NCBI RefSeq assembly: GCF_015666175.1
Contig: NZ_JADPIE010000004.1
Location: 260,118-324,117 of the forward strand
Reading direction: 5' to 3'
Origin: Halonatronomonas betaini
GTDB lineage: Bacteria > Bacillota > Halanaerobiia > Halanaerobiales > Halarsenatibacteraceae
Length of the DNA: 64,000 nt
Below, piece by piece: positions 52,885-61,488 of this stretch. How positions within the stretch are numbered: the stretch's first letter is position 1; every line of letters begins with the position of its first letter. The position numbers and the translations under genes are program-made. The notes beneath the pieces are model-generated. The model was not told where the DNA came from. It saw only the letters and a program-made list of their open reading frames with translations, and did no database searches.

Positions 52885-54525
52885 TTGGATACTTCCATGT
52901 TGATAGGCCTTTTAGGAGGTCTTGGTTTATTCATATATGGTATGAAACAGATGAGTGAAGGCCTGCAGAAATTTTCAGGCAAGAGACTGCGCCATCTTCT
53001 GGCCTCACTCACTGATAGTCCAATAAAAGGAATTCTTGTTGGTACCGGGGTAACAGCTATAATTCAGAGCAGTAGTGCGACTACTGTTATGGTGATTGGT
53101 TTTGTCAATGCTGGCTTATTAACACTTGCCCAATCTATTGGTGTTATCATGGGGGCTAATATTGGTACTACCATAACTGCACAGCTGATTTCTTTTAGAT
53201 TAGGAGATTATGCCTTTCATGCGATAGCTATTGGTGTAATTCTGTTTATGTTTGCTAAAGATAAGAAGATGAAATATATCGGGCAGTTTATCCTGGGTTT
53301 TGGAATTTTATTTCTTGGATTAAATACAATGAGCGACACAATGAGGCCTTTAAGGGATTCGGTGGCATTTGCTAATTTAATGGAACAGTTTGCTGTCTAT
53401 CCTGTCTTAGGCGTATTAATTGGAATTCTTGTAACGATTGCAGTTCAGAGCAGTACAGCATCTTTTGGTATATTATTAGGTCTGGTTTCAGTTGGGGCAA
53501 TAAATTATCAGGTTGCTATTCCGATTATTTTAGGTACTAATATTGGTACGACCGTTACTGCAGGGTTATCCAGCTTAGGGGCAAATCTTACCAGCAAGAG
53601 AACTGCAGCTGCGCATTTTATTTTTAATGTTCTAGGATCTCTGGTATTTTTATTATTTATTTATATAATCCCAGGATTTTTACCCTGGATAGAAAATATG
53701 ATGTTGCAATTATTTAATATTTTTGGAACAGAAAGAAGTACTGAGCGGATGCTGGCAAATACCCATACTGTCTTTAATGTTATTAATACTGCTCTCTGGT
53801 TTCCATTTATCGGTTTTATTGAAAAACTACTATATAAAATTGTGCCAGGTGAAGATTTGACAATAAAAAGGGGATTATCCTTTGTTGATGAGAGGATGCT
53901 TTCTACACCAGGTCTTGCTTTAGAACAGGTAAAAAAAGAAGTTTTAAGAATGCATGATATAACAAAAGAGATGATAGATGAGTCGATGGAAGGTTTTAAA
54001 ACAGGCAATACTGAACTTGCTGATAAGGTTGTAAGAAAAGAGGAGATAATTAATGAGATTGAAGAAGATCTTTTGCATTTCCTGACTTCTCTATCAAGAG
54101 AGGGCTTATCAGAAGAAGATATTCGTTACAGGGATTTTTACATAGCTTTAATTGATTCGATTGAGAGTATGGCTGATGATGCAGATGACCTGGCTGACTT
54201 AACTTATTATATTTCTGAAAATAAGATTAAATTCTCTGAAGAAGCTGATAAGACTATTGATGATATCATAGTTTTTGTAGATGATCTTCTGGAAAAAACT
54301 CAGCAGTTAATTGAAGAGGAAGATTATGATCTGATTCCAAAGTTATTAAATGGCGAAAAGAAAATGGATAGCCTGCAGTTAGAATACAGGGCAGACCATC
54401 TAGAGAGATTAAAAGAGGGGATCTGTGACCCAACTGCCGGGATTATTTATTTAGAGGCTGTTGAAGATATCGAGCATTTAACTGATTCCATGGCAGATAT
54501 TGCCCATATATTTATGGAGCATTAA
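52885..54525 (+). CDS. Na+/phosphate cotransporter family protein with PhoU-like domain
   Basis: A 546-residue membrane protein of the NptA type. Two inverted Na/Pi cotransporter repeats are marked by the substrate-site motifs IQSSSATTVMVIGF and VQSSTASFGILLGL (about residues 60 and 195), each followed by GANIGTT / GTNIGTT. The last 200 residues form a PhoU-like helical domain. TTG 52885 is chosen (AAAGGAGAG six bases upstream); the ATG at 52834 is inside ykuK. It adjoins phoB/phoR and the pst genes, so phosphate is the likely solute. Confidence 0.92.
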   Translation: MDTSMLIGLLGGLGLFIYGMKQMSEGLQKFSGKRLRHLLASLTDSPIKGILVGTGVTAIIQSSSATTVMVIGFVNAGLLTLAQSIGVIMGANIGTTITAQLISFRLGDYAFHAIAIGVILFMFAKDKKMKYIGQFILGFGILFLGLNTMSDTMRPLRDSVAFANLMEQFAVYPVLGVLIGILVTIAVQSSTASFGILLGLVSVGAINYQVAIPIILGTNIGTTVTAGLSSLGANLTSKRTAAAHFIFNVLGSLVFLLFIYIIPGFLPWIENMMLQLFNIFGTERSTERMLANTHTVFNVINTALWFPFIGFIEKLLYKIVPGEDLTIKRGLSFVDERMLSTPGLALEQVKKEVLRMHDITKEMIDESMEGFKTGNTELADKVVRKEEIINEIEEDLLHFLTSLSREGLSEEDIRYRDFYIALIDSIESMADDADDLADLTYYISENKIKFSEEADKTIDDIIVFVDDLLEKTQQLIEEEDYDLIPKLLNGEKKMDSLQLEYRADHLERLKEGICDPTAGIIYLEAVEDIEHLTDSMADIAHIFMEH

Positions 54526-54533
54526 ATCTTTGT

Positions 54534-54563
54534 CCTGCTTTTTTAAGCAGGGCTTTATTTTTT
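54534..54563 (+). terminator. Terminator between the Na/Pi transporter and phoB
   Basis: CCTGCTT / AAGCAGG stem with a TTTT loop, followed by GCTTTATTTTTT. The T run overlaps the region directly before the phoB ribosome binding site, so phoB must rely on readthrough or a promoter not recognised here. Confidence 0.8.
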
Positions 54564-54577
54564 AGGAGGTGTTAAAA

Positions 54578-55267
54578 GTGGCAGAAAGAATTCTTGCTGT
54601 TGATGATGAAGAAAATATCAGGGAATTACTAAAGTATAATTTAGAAAAAGAAGATTATCAGGTTATTCTGGCAAGTAGGGGAGACCAGGTATTTGATATT
54701 CTTGATAAAGAGGATATCGATTTGATAATTCTTGACTTAATGCTGCCAGGAATAGATGGCTTATCATTATGCAAGGAAATTAAATCAGATGATAAATTTA
54801 ATCGACTTCCAATTATCATGCTGACTGCCAGGACTGAAGAGATTGATCGGGTAGTTGGGCTTGAGATGGGGGCAGATGATTATGTCAGTAAACCCTTTAG
54901 CATGAGAGAATTAATAGCGAGGGTTAAAGCTGTTTTAAGAAGGACCAGGGAATTCCAGGGGACTGTTCAAGAGGCTGAAATAATATCAAGTGGAAAACTT
55001 TCAATCAACTTAACATCTCATCAGGCTATCTTTGATGATAAAGTAATTGAATTAACTCCAAAAGAATATGAATTAATTAAGTTATTATTACAAAATCCTG
55101 AAAGATTTTTTACCAGGGATAATCTCTTAAATAAGATATGGGGTTATGATTATTACGGTGATACCAGGACTGTGGATGTCCATATCCGCAGAATCAGAAA
55201 GAAAATTAGCCCGGAAATTATTAAAACTATCAGAGGGGTAGGTTATAAATTTGTGGCGCTGGAATAG
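54578..55267 (+). CDS. phoB: PhoB/PhoP-type phosphate response regulator
   Basis: A 229-residue OmpR-family regulator: acidic pair DDEEN, phospho-Asp in IILDLMLPGIDG, Thr in MLTAR, Lys in VSKPFS; then a winged-helix DNA-binding domain ending RTVDVHIRRIRKKI and IRGVGYKF. GTG 54578 follows TAGGAGGTG. It overlaps the phoR-like kinase by 17 bases, and two matching Pho boxes lie downstream before pstS and pstC. Confidence 0.93.
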   Translation: MAERILAVDDEENIRELLKYNLEKEDYQVILASRGDQVFDILDKEDIDLIILDLMLPGIDGLSLCKEIKSDDKFNRLPIIMLTARTEEIDRVVGLEMGADDYVSKPFSMRELIARVKAVLRRTREFQGTVQEAEIISSGKLSINLTSHQAIFDDKVIELTPKEYELIKLLLQNPERFFTRDNLLNKIWGYDYYGDTRTVDVHIRRIRKKISPEIIKTIRGVGYKFVALE

Positions 55268-57041
55268 ATTAAGTTTAAGACAGCAATTATTAATAGTCTT
55301 CCTGGTACTCCAATTAGTAATTGTTACCTTTATCTTTCTTTATAATCAGCAGCATCAGAAGGATTTTTATATATCTGAATTAGAAGAAAGTTTATTAAAG
55401 GAAGCTAACCTATTAATTGATAGTGGACAGATTTTATTAGAAAGTGGCTTAGAGATTAATTTTGAAGATTTTGTTGAGGGTTTAAATATTAATGACAGCA
55501 GAAGAGTGACTATTATTGCTGAAGACGGTACTGTCTTATATGATTCAGATTTTAGTGCTGAAGAGATGGAGCCCCATGATACCAGGCCTGAGGTTATTGA
55601 GCTAATTGAAGGTGATGAAGAATATGGTAGGGCTATTAGATTTAGTGAAACAATCCAGGAATCTTTCTTATATATTGTTAGTCCTATAGAATTTGATGGG
55701 GGAAATTTTGGTTATTTGAGGGTTGCCCAGTCGCTAAACTCAATTGAAGAGACACTTGCTGAAAATAGAATTAATTATCTGATATTTTTTGGCCTTATAT
55801 TACTTGTTAGTACAGGGGTTATATTCTGGATTTCTAAATCATTAACTAAATCTCTGGCAGACTTTAATTTAAAGACTCAAAAGATAAGCAGAGGTAATTT
55901 CAAAGAAAATATTAAAATAGAAGAGGGTAATAAAGAGATTGAAGAATTAAATAATAGTTTCACTAAAATGGCCCAGATATTAGAGACAAAGCTAAATGAA
56001 CTAGATCAGGAAATAAATAAAAGAGAAGCTATTCTTAAAGGCATGATGGATGGTGTCATTGCAATTGATAAAAATAATAAAATAATTATGTTCAATCCTG
56101 TAGCTAAAAAGATGTTAAGGATTACTCAGGAAGATTTAATCGGGAAGAAAATTAATCATGTGATCAGGCAGTATCAGTTTATTGAGATGTTAGAGGATGA
56201 TGAGAAAAATGGAGAATCTCAAGAAACATTTGAACTTAAAATTCAGCCTGGCGGTAGAATTTTAAGGATTCATTTAACAGATTTGCTGGATCAAAATGAT
56301 AATAAGACCGGTACAATAATCACTTTAACTGATTTAACTGAACTGAGAAGGCTTGAAAAAGTCAGGCAGGAATTTGTTGCTAATGTCTCCCATGAATTGA
56401 GGACTCCACTGACATCTATAATTGGTTATCTGGAAACTTTAGTTGATGATTCAGATGAAATTTCAGATGAATTACAGGATAAATTTTTAAAGATAATTAA
56501 AAATGAAGCAGATAGACTTTATTTACTGGTTAATGATCTTTTACAGTTGTCTAAAATTGAAGGCGAAAGTTTAGATTTGAAAAAAGGAGATTTAATTGCT
56601 GTTTTAGATAATACTTTTCAAAGGTTACAGGATAAAGCTCTAGAAGCAAAAATTAAATTGGTTCCTGATTACCCGGAAGAGTTACCTGAAGTTAAGATGA
56701 TTCCAGAACAGATAGAACAGGTGATTTATAATCTGGTCGATAATGCTATTAAATATACTCCAGAGGATGGAGAGGTTATTATTAGATCATCTTTGTCTGA
56801 TAATGGAGAATATGTAACTGTTGAGGTTGAGGATACCGGGATTGGTATAAGTAGGAATGATCAAAAAAGGATCTTTGAACGGTTTTACAGGGTGGATAAG
56901 GCCAGGTCCAGGGAGAAAGGTGGAACTGGCATTGGACTTTCGATTGTAAAACATATAGTGCAGAATCATGGATCTAATATTGAGATAGAAAGTCAGCCCG
57001 GGAAAGGTTCATTATTTAGATTTAAACTGGAAATAGCATAA
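55251..57041 (+). CDS. phoR: PhoR-type sensor histidine kinase
   Basis: A 596-residue membrane kinase: membrane helix 1 (about 12-30), extracytoplasmic sensor domain, helix 2 (about 178-198), HAMP linker, PAS domain (about 260-370), HisKA with VANVSHELRTPLTSIIGYLE, and ATPase boxes including GTGIGLSIVKHIV. TTG 55251 is preceded by GAGGGGTAGG. In Pho systems the sensor responds to phosphate through the Pst transporter and PhoU, all coded just downstream. Confidence 0.94.
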   Translation: MWRWNRLSLRQQLLIVFLVLQLVIVTFIFLYNQQHQKDFYISELEESLLKEANLLIDSGQILLESGLEINFEDFVEGLNINDSRRVTIIAEDGTVLYDSDFSAEEMEPHDTRPEVIELIEGDEEYGRAIRFSETIQESFLYIVSPIEFDGGNFGYLRVAQSLNSIEETLAENRINYLIFFGLILLVSTGVIFWISKSLTKSLADFNLKTQKISRGNFKENIKIEEGNKEIEELNNSFTKMAQILETKLNELDQEINKREAILKGMMDGVIAIDKNNKIIMFNPVAKKMLRITQEDLIGKKINHVIRQYQFIEMLEDDEKNGESQETFELKIQPGGRILRIHLTDLLDQNDNKTGTIITLTDLTELRRLEKVRQEFVANVSHELRTPLTSIIGYLETLVDDSDEISDELQDKFLKIIKNEADRLYLLVNDLLQLSKIEGESLDLKKGDLIAVLDNTFQRLQDKALEAKIKLVPDYPEELPEVKMIPEQIEQVIYNLVDNAIKYTPEDGEVIIRSSLSDNGEYVTVEVEDTGIGISRNDQKRIFERFYRVDKARSREKGGTGIGLSIVKHIVQNHGSNIEIESQPGKGSLFRFKLEIA

Positions 57042-57051
57042 ACTTACACTG

Positions 57052-57078
57052 CCTCCTGATTTATTCAGGAGGTTTTTT
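57052..57078 (+). terminator. Terminator after phoR
   Basis: CCTCCTGA / TCAGGAGG 8-bp stem, 5-base loop, then six T. The first Pho box begins 5 bases beyond the T run. Confidence 0.92.
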
Positions 57079-57082
57079 GTTT

Positions 57083-57121
57083 GTAACATAATCTTAACAA
57101 TCTGTTTATTTGCTGTTAACA
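57083..57121 (+). promoter_or_regulatory. Pho box upstream of pstS
   Basis: Four direct repeats GTAACA, TTAACA, TTTATT, TTAACA start at 57083, 57094, 57105 and 57116: hexamers with 5-base spacers, exact 11-bp period. This is the Bacillus-type PhoP binding site (TTAACA-like repeats). A TATTCT at 57131 could be the -10 box. Confidence 0.85.
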
Positions 57122-57170
57122 TACGACTGGTATTCTTTATATAGACAAAATAAATAGGAGGTAATATTTG

Positions 57171-58067
57171 ATGAAAAAAGTTTTGCTAGTAGCATTTTTA
57201 ATGGTCTTTACATTGATGGCAGGTATGGGACAGGTTGAAGCTAATGATGGGTTTTTTGAAATTCGAGGATCAGATACTCAGGTTAATCTGACAGGTAATC
57301 TTGCTGAAGCATTTATGGATCTTAATCCAGAAACTGTAATATCAGTAACCGGTGGAGGTTCAGGAACTGGTATTGCTGGAATTATAAATAACCAGTTTGC
57401 TTTAGCTAACTCTTCTCGAGAAATCTCTGAAGCTGAGATGGAACAGGCCAGGGAAAGAGGGGTAGAACCAGTCAGAATCGTCATAGCACTTGATGCTTTA
57501 TCAGTTGTTGTTCATGAGGATAACCCGGTAAGTGAATTAACTGTTGATCAGATTGGTGCTATTTTCAGAGGTGAAATAACCAACTGGTCTGAGGTCGGTG
57601 GCGAAGATAAAGAGATCAGCATGTATGGCCGTCAGAGTAACTCAGGGACCTATGTCTTCTTTAGAGAATATGTGGTTAAAGGCGATTACAGTGATGATAA
57701 GATGAGAATGAACGGTAATGCTCAAATTGTTGAAGGTGTTTTAAGTGACGATTCAGGTATCGGTTATGTCGGCGTTGGTTATACTGTTGATGAAGGCGAA
57801 GTTATTGATGGCTTAAAGATGGTCAATGTTGCCATAGATGAAAATTCTCCTTATGTTTCACCGATGGATCCGGCTAATGTTGCAGATGGCAGCTATCCAG
57901 TAGCCAGGCCTTTACACCATTATAGTAATGGTCAGCCTGAGGGTATGGTTAGAGAATATATTGAGTTTGTCTTAAGTGATGAAGGCCAGCAGGTTGCAGT
58001 AGACTCAGGTTTTTATCCGATAACTGATGAATATAGAGAGATCAATAGAGAGAATTTAGGCTGGTAA
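57171..58067 (+). CDS. pstS: Phosphate-binding protein PstS
   Basis: A 298-residue periplasmic-type phosphate receptor. Residues 1-24 form a signal peptide with a VEA cleavage site; the mature protein begins NDGFFEIRGSDT. The phosphate loop GGGSGTGI, SSREIS and RQSNSGTYVFF are the ligand-binding motifs. There is no lipobox Cys, unlike PstS of monoderm Gram-positives, suggesting a soluble protein held by an outer membrane. ATG 57171 follows AGGAGGT. Expression should be induced by phosphate limitation through the Pho box. Confidence 0.95.
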   Translation: MKKVLLVAFLMVFTLMAGMGQVEANDGFFEIRGSDTQVNLTGNLAEAFMDLNPETVISVTGGGSGTGIAGIINNQFALANSSREISEAEMEQARERGVEPVRIVIALDALSVVVHEDNPVSELTVDQIGAIFRGEITNWSEVGGEDKEISMYGRQSNSGTYVFFREYVVKGDYSDDKMRMNGNAQIVEGVLSDDSGIGYVGVGYTVDEGEVIDGLKMVNVAIDENSPYVSPMDPANVADGSYPVARPLHHYSNGQPEGMVREYIEFVLSDEGQQVAVDSGFYPITDEYREINRENLGW

Positions 58068-58101
58068 GTTTGAAACTAACAGGTTAATATAAATTGACTG
58101 G

Positions 58102-58134
58102 CAGAGGAGAGAAATCTCCTCTGTTAATCTTTTG
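58102..58134 (+). terminator. Hairpin between pstS and pstC
   Basis: CAGAGGAGA / TCTCCTCTG, perfect 9-bp stem with GAAA loop, followed by TTAATCTTTT. Probably a partial terminator or 3' end stabiliser that lets pstS be made in excess. The T-rich tail doubles as the first repeat of the second Pho box. Confidence 0.65.
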
Positions 58135-58162
58135 TTAACATAAATTTAAAATAGATTTTACA
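58124..58162 (+). promoter_or_regulatory. Second Pho box, upstream of pstC
   Basis: TTAATC, TTAACA, TTAAAA and TTTACA start at 58124, 58135, 58146 and 58157, again hexamers at an exact 11-bp period. It suggests a separate phosphate-starvation promoter for pstCAB-phoU. A possible -10 (TATGCT at 58167, or TAATAC at 58177) follows. Confidence 0.8.
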
Positions 58163-58210
58163 TAGATATGCTAAGCTAATACTGGAAGAATAAAGATTGG
58201 GGGTTTTTAA

Positions 58211-59089
58211 ATGAGAAGAGAGAGAAAAGAAAGGGCTATTGAGTTATTTTTTATGTTAAATAGTCTTGTTGTAATTATTGTTTTGCTAGGGATATTTTAT
58301 ATTCTTATTAGTAATAGTATTCCGGCATTTAGAGAGATTGGTTTAAGAGAATTTTTTACATCTGCCCGGTGGAATCCGACATCCTACTCTCAGATTGAAT
58401 ATGGAATTTTAAGTCAGGTTGTCAGTACTCTGATGGTCACAATTGGCTCTATGATCCTGTCAGTTCCTTTAGGAGTGGCCACCGCTGCCTATATTTCTGA
58501 ACTGGCAAGCCCTAAGACCAAACAGGTTTTAAAGCCGGTAATTGAGATCCTGGCAGGGATACCTTCTGTTGTTATTGGGTTTTTAGGGATTGTGCTTTTA
58601 GGACCGGCAATAGCCAGGGCATTTGGCCTGCCTAACGGTTTAAATGCTTTAAATGGTTCGATCTTACTTGCAATTATGTCTCTGCCGACAATAATTAGCT
58701 TATCTGAAGATGCTATCTCTGCTGTTCCCAGGGAATATAAGAATGCATCGCTGGCATTAGGGGCAAGCCGCTGGCAGACACTAATTAAAGTTACAGTTCC
58801 ATCAGCATTATCAGGGATTACAGCTGCGATTATGCTTGGAATGGGTAGAGCTATTGGCGAGACGATGGCAGTATTAATGGCCACAGGTAATGCTCCGAGA
58901 ATGCCGTCCAGTATATTTTCTTCAGTGCAGACAATGACAGCCACAATAGCTATTGAATTAGGGGAAGTGCCACATCATACGACCCATTATTATGCCCTTT
59001 TTGCTGTTGGTTTAGTCTTATTTATTATGACCTTTGCTGTTAATTTAGTTTCAGATATTATTCTCCATAAATATGAGGAGGTGGAGTAA
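58211..59089 (+). CDS. pstC: Phosphate ABC transporter permease PstC
   Basis: A 292-residue inner-membrane permease with six hydrophobic segments and the ABC-coupling EAA-type loop EYKNASLALGASRWQT followed by VPSALSGITAAIMLGMGRAIGETMAV (the latter seen as GRAIGETMAV). Together with PstA it forms the phosphate channel. AAAGATTGGGGG precedes the ATG; the stop abuts pstA. Confidence 0.94.
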   Translation: MRRERKERAIELFFMLNSLVVIIVLLGIFYILISNSIPAFREIGLREFFTSARWNPTSYSQIEYGILSQVVSTLMVTIGSMILSVPLGVATAAYISELASPKTKQVLKPVIEILAGIPSVVIGFLGIVLLGPAIARAFGLPNGLNALNGSILLAIMSLPTIISLSEDAISAVPREYKNASLALGASRWQTLIKVTVPSALSGITAAIMLGMGRAIGETMAVLMATGNAPRMPSSIFSSVQTMTATIAIELGEVPHHTTHYYALFAVGLVLFIMTFAVNLVSDIILHKYEEVE

Positions 59090-59941
59090 TTGCAAAATGA
59101 TATAAAAGAGAAGATAGGATTCTGGGCCTTAAGATTATCGACTCTGCTAGTGCTAGGTATTTTATTTATAATCCTATTTGATATAGTGAGAAAAGGTATA
59201 GGTGCTATTAGCTGGGAATTTTTATCTACAGCTCCTAGAAAGGGTATGACTGAAGGAGGGATCTTTCCTGCTATTTATGGGACTTTTATGGTGACAGTGA
59301 TTACAGCGGTTGTTTCAGTTCCTTTAGGGGCCCTTGGGGCTATTTATCTTAATGAATATGCTACAAAGGGTAGATTAACCAGATTAATCAGGATGGCGAT
59401 TAGAAATCTGGCAGGAGTGCCATCAGTTGTATTTGGATTATTTGGTGTTGGAATCTTTGTTGTTTTCTTTGGCTTTGGTGCTTCAGTTTTAAGTGCCGGA
59501 CTGACATTAGGGATGCTGACATTGCCAGTCACTATAACAGCCAGTGAAGAGGCCTTAAAGACAGTGCCTAATTCGTATCGAGATGGAGCTCTGGCTTTAG
59601 GGGCAACCAAATGGCAGACTATCCGGACCAATGTTTTACCTGTAGCTCTGCCAGGGATGTTGACTGGATCAATTTTAGGGCTGGCCCGGGCTGCCGGTGA
59701 GACAGCACCGATTTTATTTACAGGAGCAGCTTTCTTTTTACCTTATTTACCGGCTTCGCCATTTAGCCAGTTTATGGCTCTGCCCTATCATTTGTATATA
59801 TTAGCGACCCAGCACCATGCTATTTCAAGGGTTAGACCTCTGGCCTATGGGACTGCCCTGGTTTTGATAAGCCTTGTACTGGTGCTAAATATGGGGGCTA
59901 TTTTATTAAGAAATAAATTGAGAAAGAAATATAAAAAGTAG
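59090..59941 (+). CDS. pstA: Phosphate ABC transporter permease PstA
   Basis: A 283-residue permease, partner of PstC, with six predicted helices and the coupling loop SYRDGALALGATKWQT, then GLARAAGETAPILF. TTG start directly after the pstC stop with GAGGAGGTGGAG upstream, so translation is coupled. Confidence 0.94.
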   Translation: MQNDIKEKIGFWALRLSTLLVLGILFIILFDIVRKGIGAISWEFLSTAPRKGMTEGGIFPAIYGTFMVTVITAVVSVPLGALGAIYLNEYATKGRLTRLIRMAIRNLAGVPSVVFGLFGVGIFVVFFGFGASVLSAGLTLGMLTLPVTITASEEALKTVPNSYRDGALALGATKWQTIRTNVLPVALPGMLTGSILGLARAAGETAPILFTGAAFFLPYLPASPFSQFMALPYHLYILATQHHAISRVRPLAYGTALVLISLVLVLNMGAILLRNKLRKKYKK

Positions 59942-59962
59942 AGATGGAGGTATTGATTTAAG

Positions 59963-60749
59963 ATGAGTAATCAATGTGAGATTGGTAAAGATCATGAATG
60001 CAAGATTGAGATAAATAATTTGAACTTTTATTACGATGATTTTCAGGCTTTGCATGATATAAATATGGAAATTGACTGTCAAAAGGTGACTGCTTTGATT
60101 GGGCCTTCAGGCTGTGGCAAGTCGACATTTTTGAGAACCCTTGACCGGATGAATGACCAGATAGAAGGGGCCAGGATTGAAGGAGAGGTTATTCTTGATG
60201 GTCAGGATATTTATTCAAAGGAGACTGATGTTGTTGAATTGAGGAAAAAAAGTTGGAATGGTCTTTCAACAGCCTAACCCCTTTCCTAAATCTATCTTTG
60301 ACAATGCTGCCTATGGTCCCAGAATTCACGGGATGAAGGATAAGAAGGAACTTGCTAAAATTGTTGAGGATAGCCTGAGAAAAGCTGCCCTCTGGGATGA
60401 AGTTAAAGACAGACTGGACCAATCTGCTTTAAGTCTATCAGGAGGTCAGCAGCAGAGACTCTGTATTGCCAGGGCTCTGGCTGTAAAGCCACAGGTTATT
60501 TTAATGGATGAACCGGCTTCAGCCCTTGATCCCCAGGCGACTGCCAGGATTGAGGAGCTTCTTGGTGACTTAAAACAGGACTATACGATTGTAATTGTGA
60601 CCCATAGTATGCAGCAGGCAGCCAGGGTTTCAGATAATACAGCTTTCTTTTTAATGGGGAAAGTTATTGAATTTGATCGGACTGATAAAATATTTGAGAA
60701 CCCGGCAGATCAGCGGACTGAGGATTATATTACTGGAAGATTTGGTTAG
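59963..60749 (+). pseudogene. pstB: Phosphate ABC transporter ATPase PstB, frameshifted
   Basis: The gene is complete in content but split between two frames. The first part (59963 to about 60250) has Walker [10 protein letters not shown] at residues 47-55 and runs to VVELRKK; the second (from about 60252) continues [17 protein letters not shown], the signature [15 protein letters not shown], Walker [13 protein letters not shown] and the C-terminal YITGRFG. The join is a run of seven A (60245-60251) where six would keep the frame; the first frame stops at 60277. Everything else is intact and flanking pst genes are normal, so a sequencing error, polymerase slippage on A7, or a recent mutation are all possible. 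PstB powers phosphate import. Confidence 0.9.
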
Positions 60750-60759
60750 GAGGCAAAAA

Positions 60760-61407
60760 ATGAGGAAAAATTATCAGAAACAGCTTGATGAATTAAAGGA
60801 TGAGATGTTGATTATGGCTGGCAAAGTTGAAGAGGCTATCTGGGAGAGTATTAATGCTTTACAGGAACAGGATTTAGATAGAGCAAAAACTGTAATTGCA
60901 AATGATGATGTTATTGATGAATTGGAGATGAAATTAGAGGAGATGAGTACCAGATTAATTGCCCTGCAGCAGCCAGTAGCAGGTGATTTGAGAACAATTA
61001 TTGTAATTTCGAAACTGGCCACTGATCTAGAGCGGATTGGCGATCATGCTGTCAATATAGCTGAAAAGGTGCTGGAAATTGGCAATGAACCTTTAATAAA
61101 ACCGTTGATTGATATTCCAAAAATGACTGAAATTGTGACAAGAAGGTTAAAGGAGAGTCTTGATGCTTTTATTAGATTTGATAGCTCTGCTGCCAGAGAA
61201 ATTGCCAGGGAGGATGAAGAGGTTGATAAATGTGACGAAAGTATCTTAACTGAACTTCTAGAAATGATGGCTGAGGACTCTTCTATTGTTGAGCAGGCGA
61301 CTTCATTGATCTTTATCAGTAGATTTCTTGAAAGAATCGGGGATCATTCCACTAATATCTGCGAAAGGGTTATATATATGGATACTGGAAAGCGGGAGAC
61401 TTATTAG
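60760..61407 (+). CDS. phoU: Phosphate transport regulator PhoU
   Basis: A 215-residue all-helical protein with two PhoU repeats, marked by QQPVAGDLRTIIVISKLATDLERIGDHAVNIA (core DLERIGDHAVNIAE) and FISRFLERIGDHSTNICERVIY. The ERIGDH motifs bind metal. It damps PhoR signalling when the Pst transporter is saturated. ATG 60760 follows TAGGAGG; upstream in-frame starts are inside pstB. Confidence 0.95.
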   Translation: MRKNYQKQLDELKDEMLIMAGKVEEAIWESINALQEQDLDRAKTVIANDDVIDELEMKLEEMSTRLIALQQPVAGDLRTIIVISKLATDLERIGDHAVNIAEKVLEIGNEPLIKPLIDIPKMTEIVTRRLKESLDAFIRFDSSAAREIAREDEEVDKCDESILTELLEMMAEDSSIVEQATSLIFISRFLERIGDHSTNICERVIYMDTGKRETY

Positions 61408-61415
61408 GCAACTTC

Positions 61416-61445
61416 TAGACATTTTAAGCGGCAATATGTTACTAT
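61416..61445 (+). promoter_or_regulatory. Candidate promoter of the CDF exporter gene
   Basis: TAGACA (61416-61421), 18 bases, TACTAT (61440-61445). Weak match, but it lies directly against the inverted repeat at 61446-61471 and 43 bases before the gene. Confidence 0.4.
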
Positions 61446-61471
61446 AGAATTAGTTAATAATAATTAATTCT
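61446..61471 (+). promoter_or_regulatory. Inverted repeat, possible metalloregulator operator
   Basis: AGAATTAGTTA and TAATTAATTCT pair over 11 bases with one mismatch around ATAA. Placed over the expected transcription start of a metal-efflux gene, it could bind an iron, manganese or zinc regulator. No exact known consensus is matched. Confidence 0.45.
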
Positions 61472-61488
61472 ATAAAGGTGTGGATTTG

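Noticed and set aside
60245-60260. Programmed -1 ribosomal frameshift in pstB
   Set aside because: The A-rich run resembles a slippery site, but restoring PstB needs a +1 (or -2) change; a -1 shift enters a third frame.
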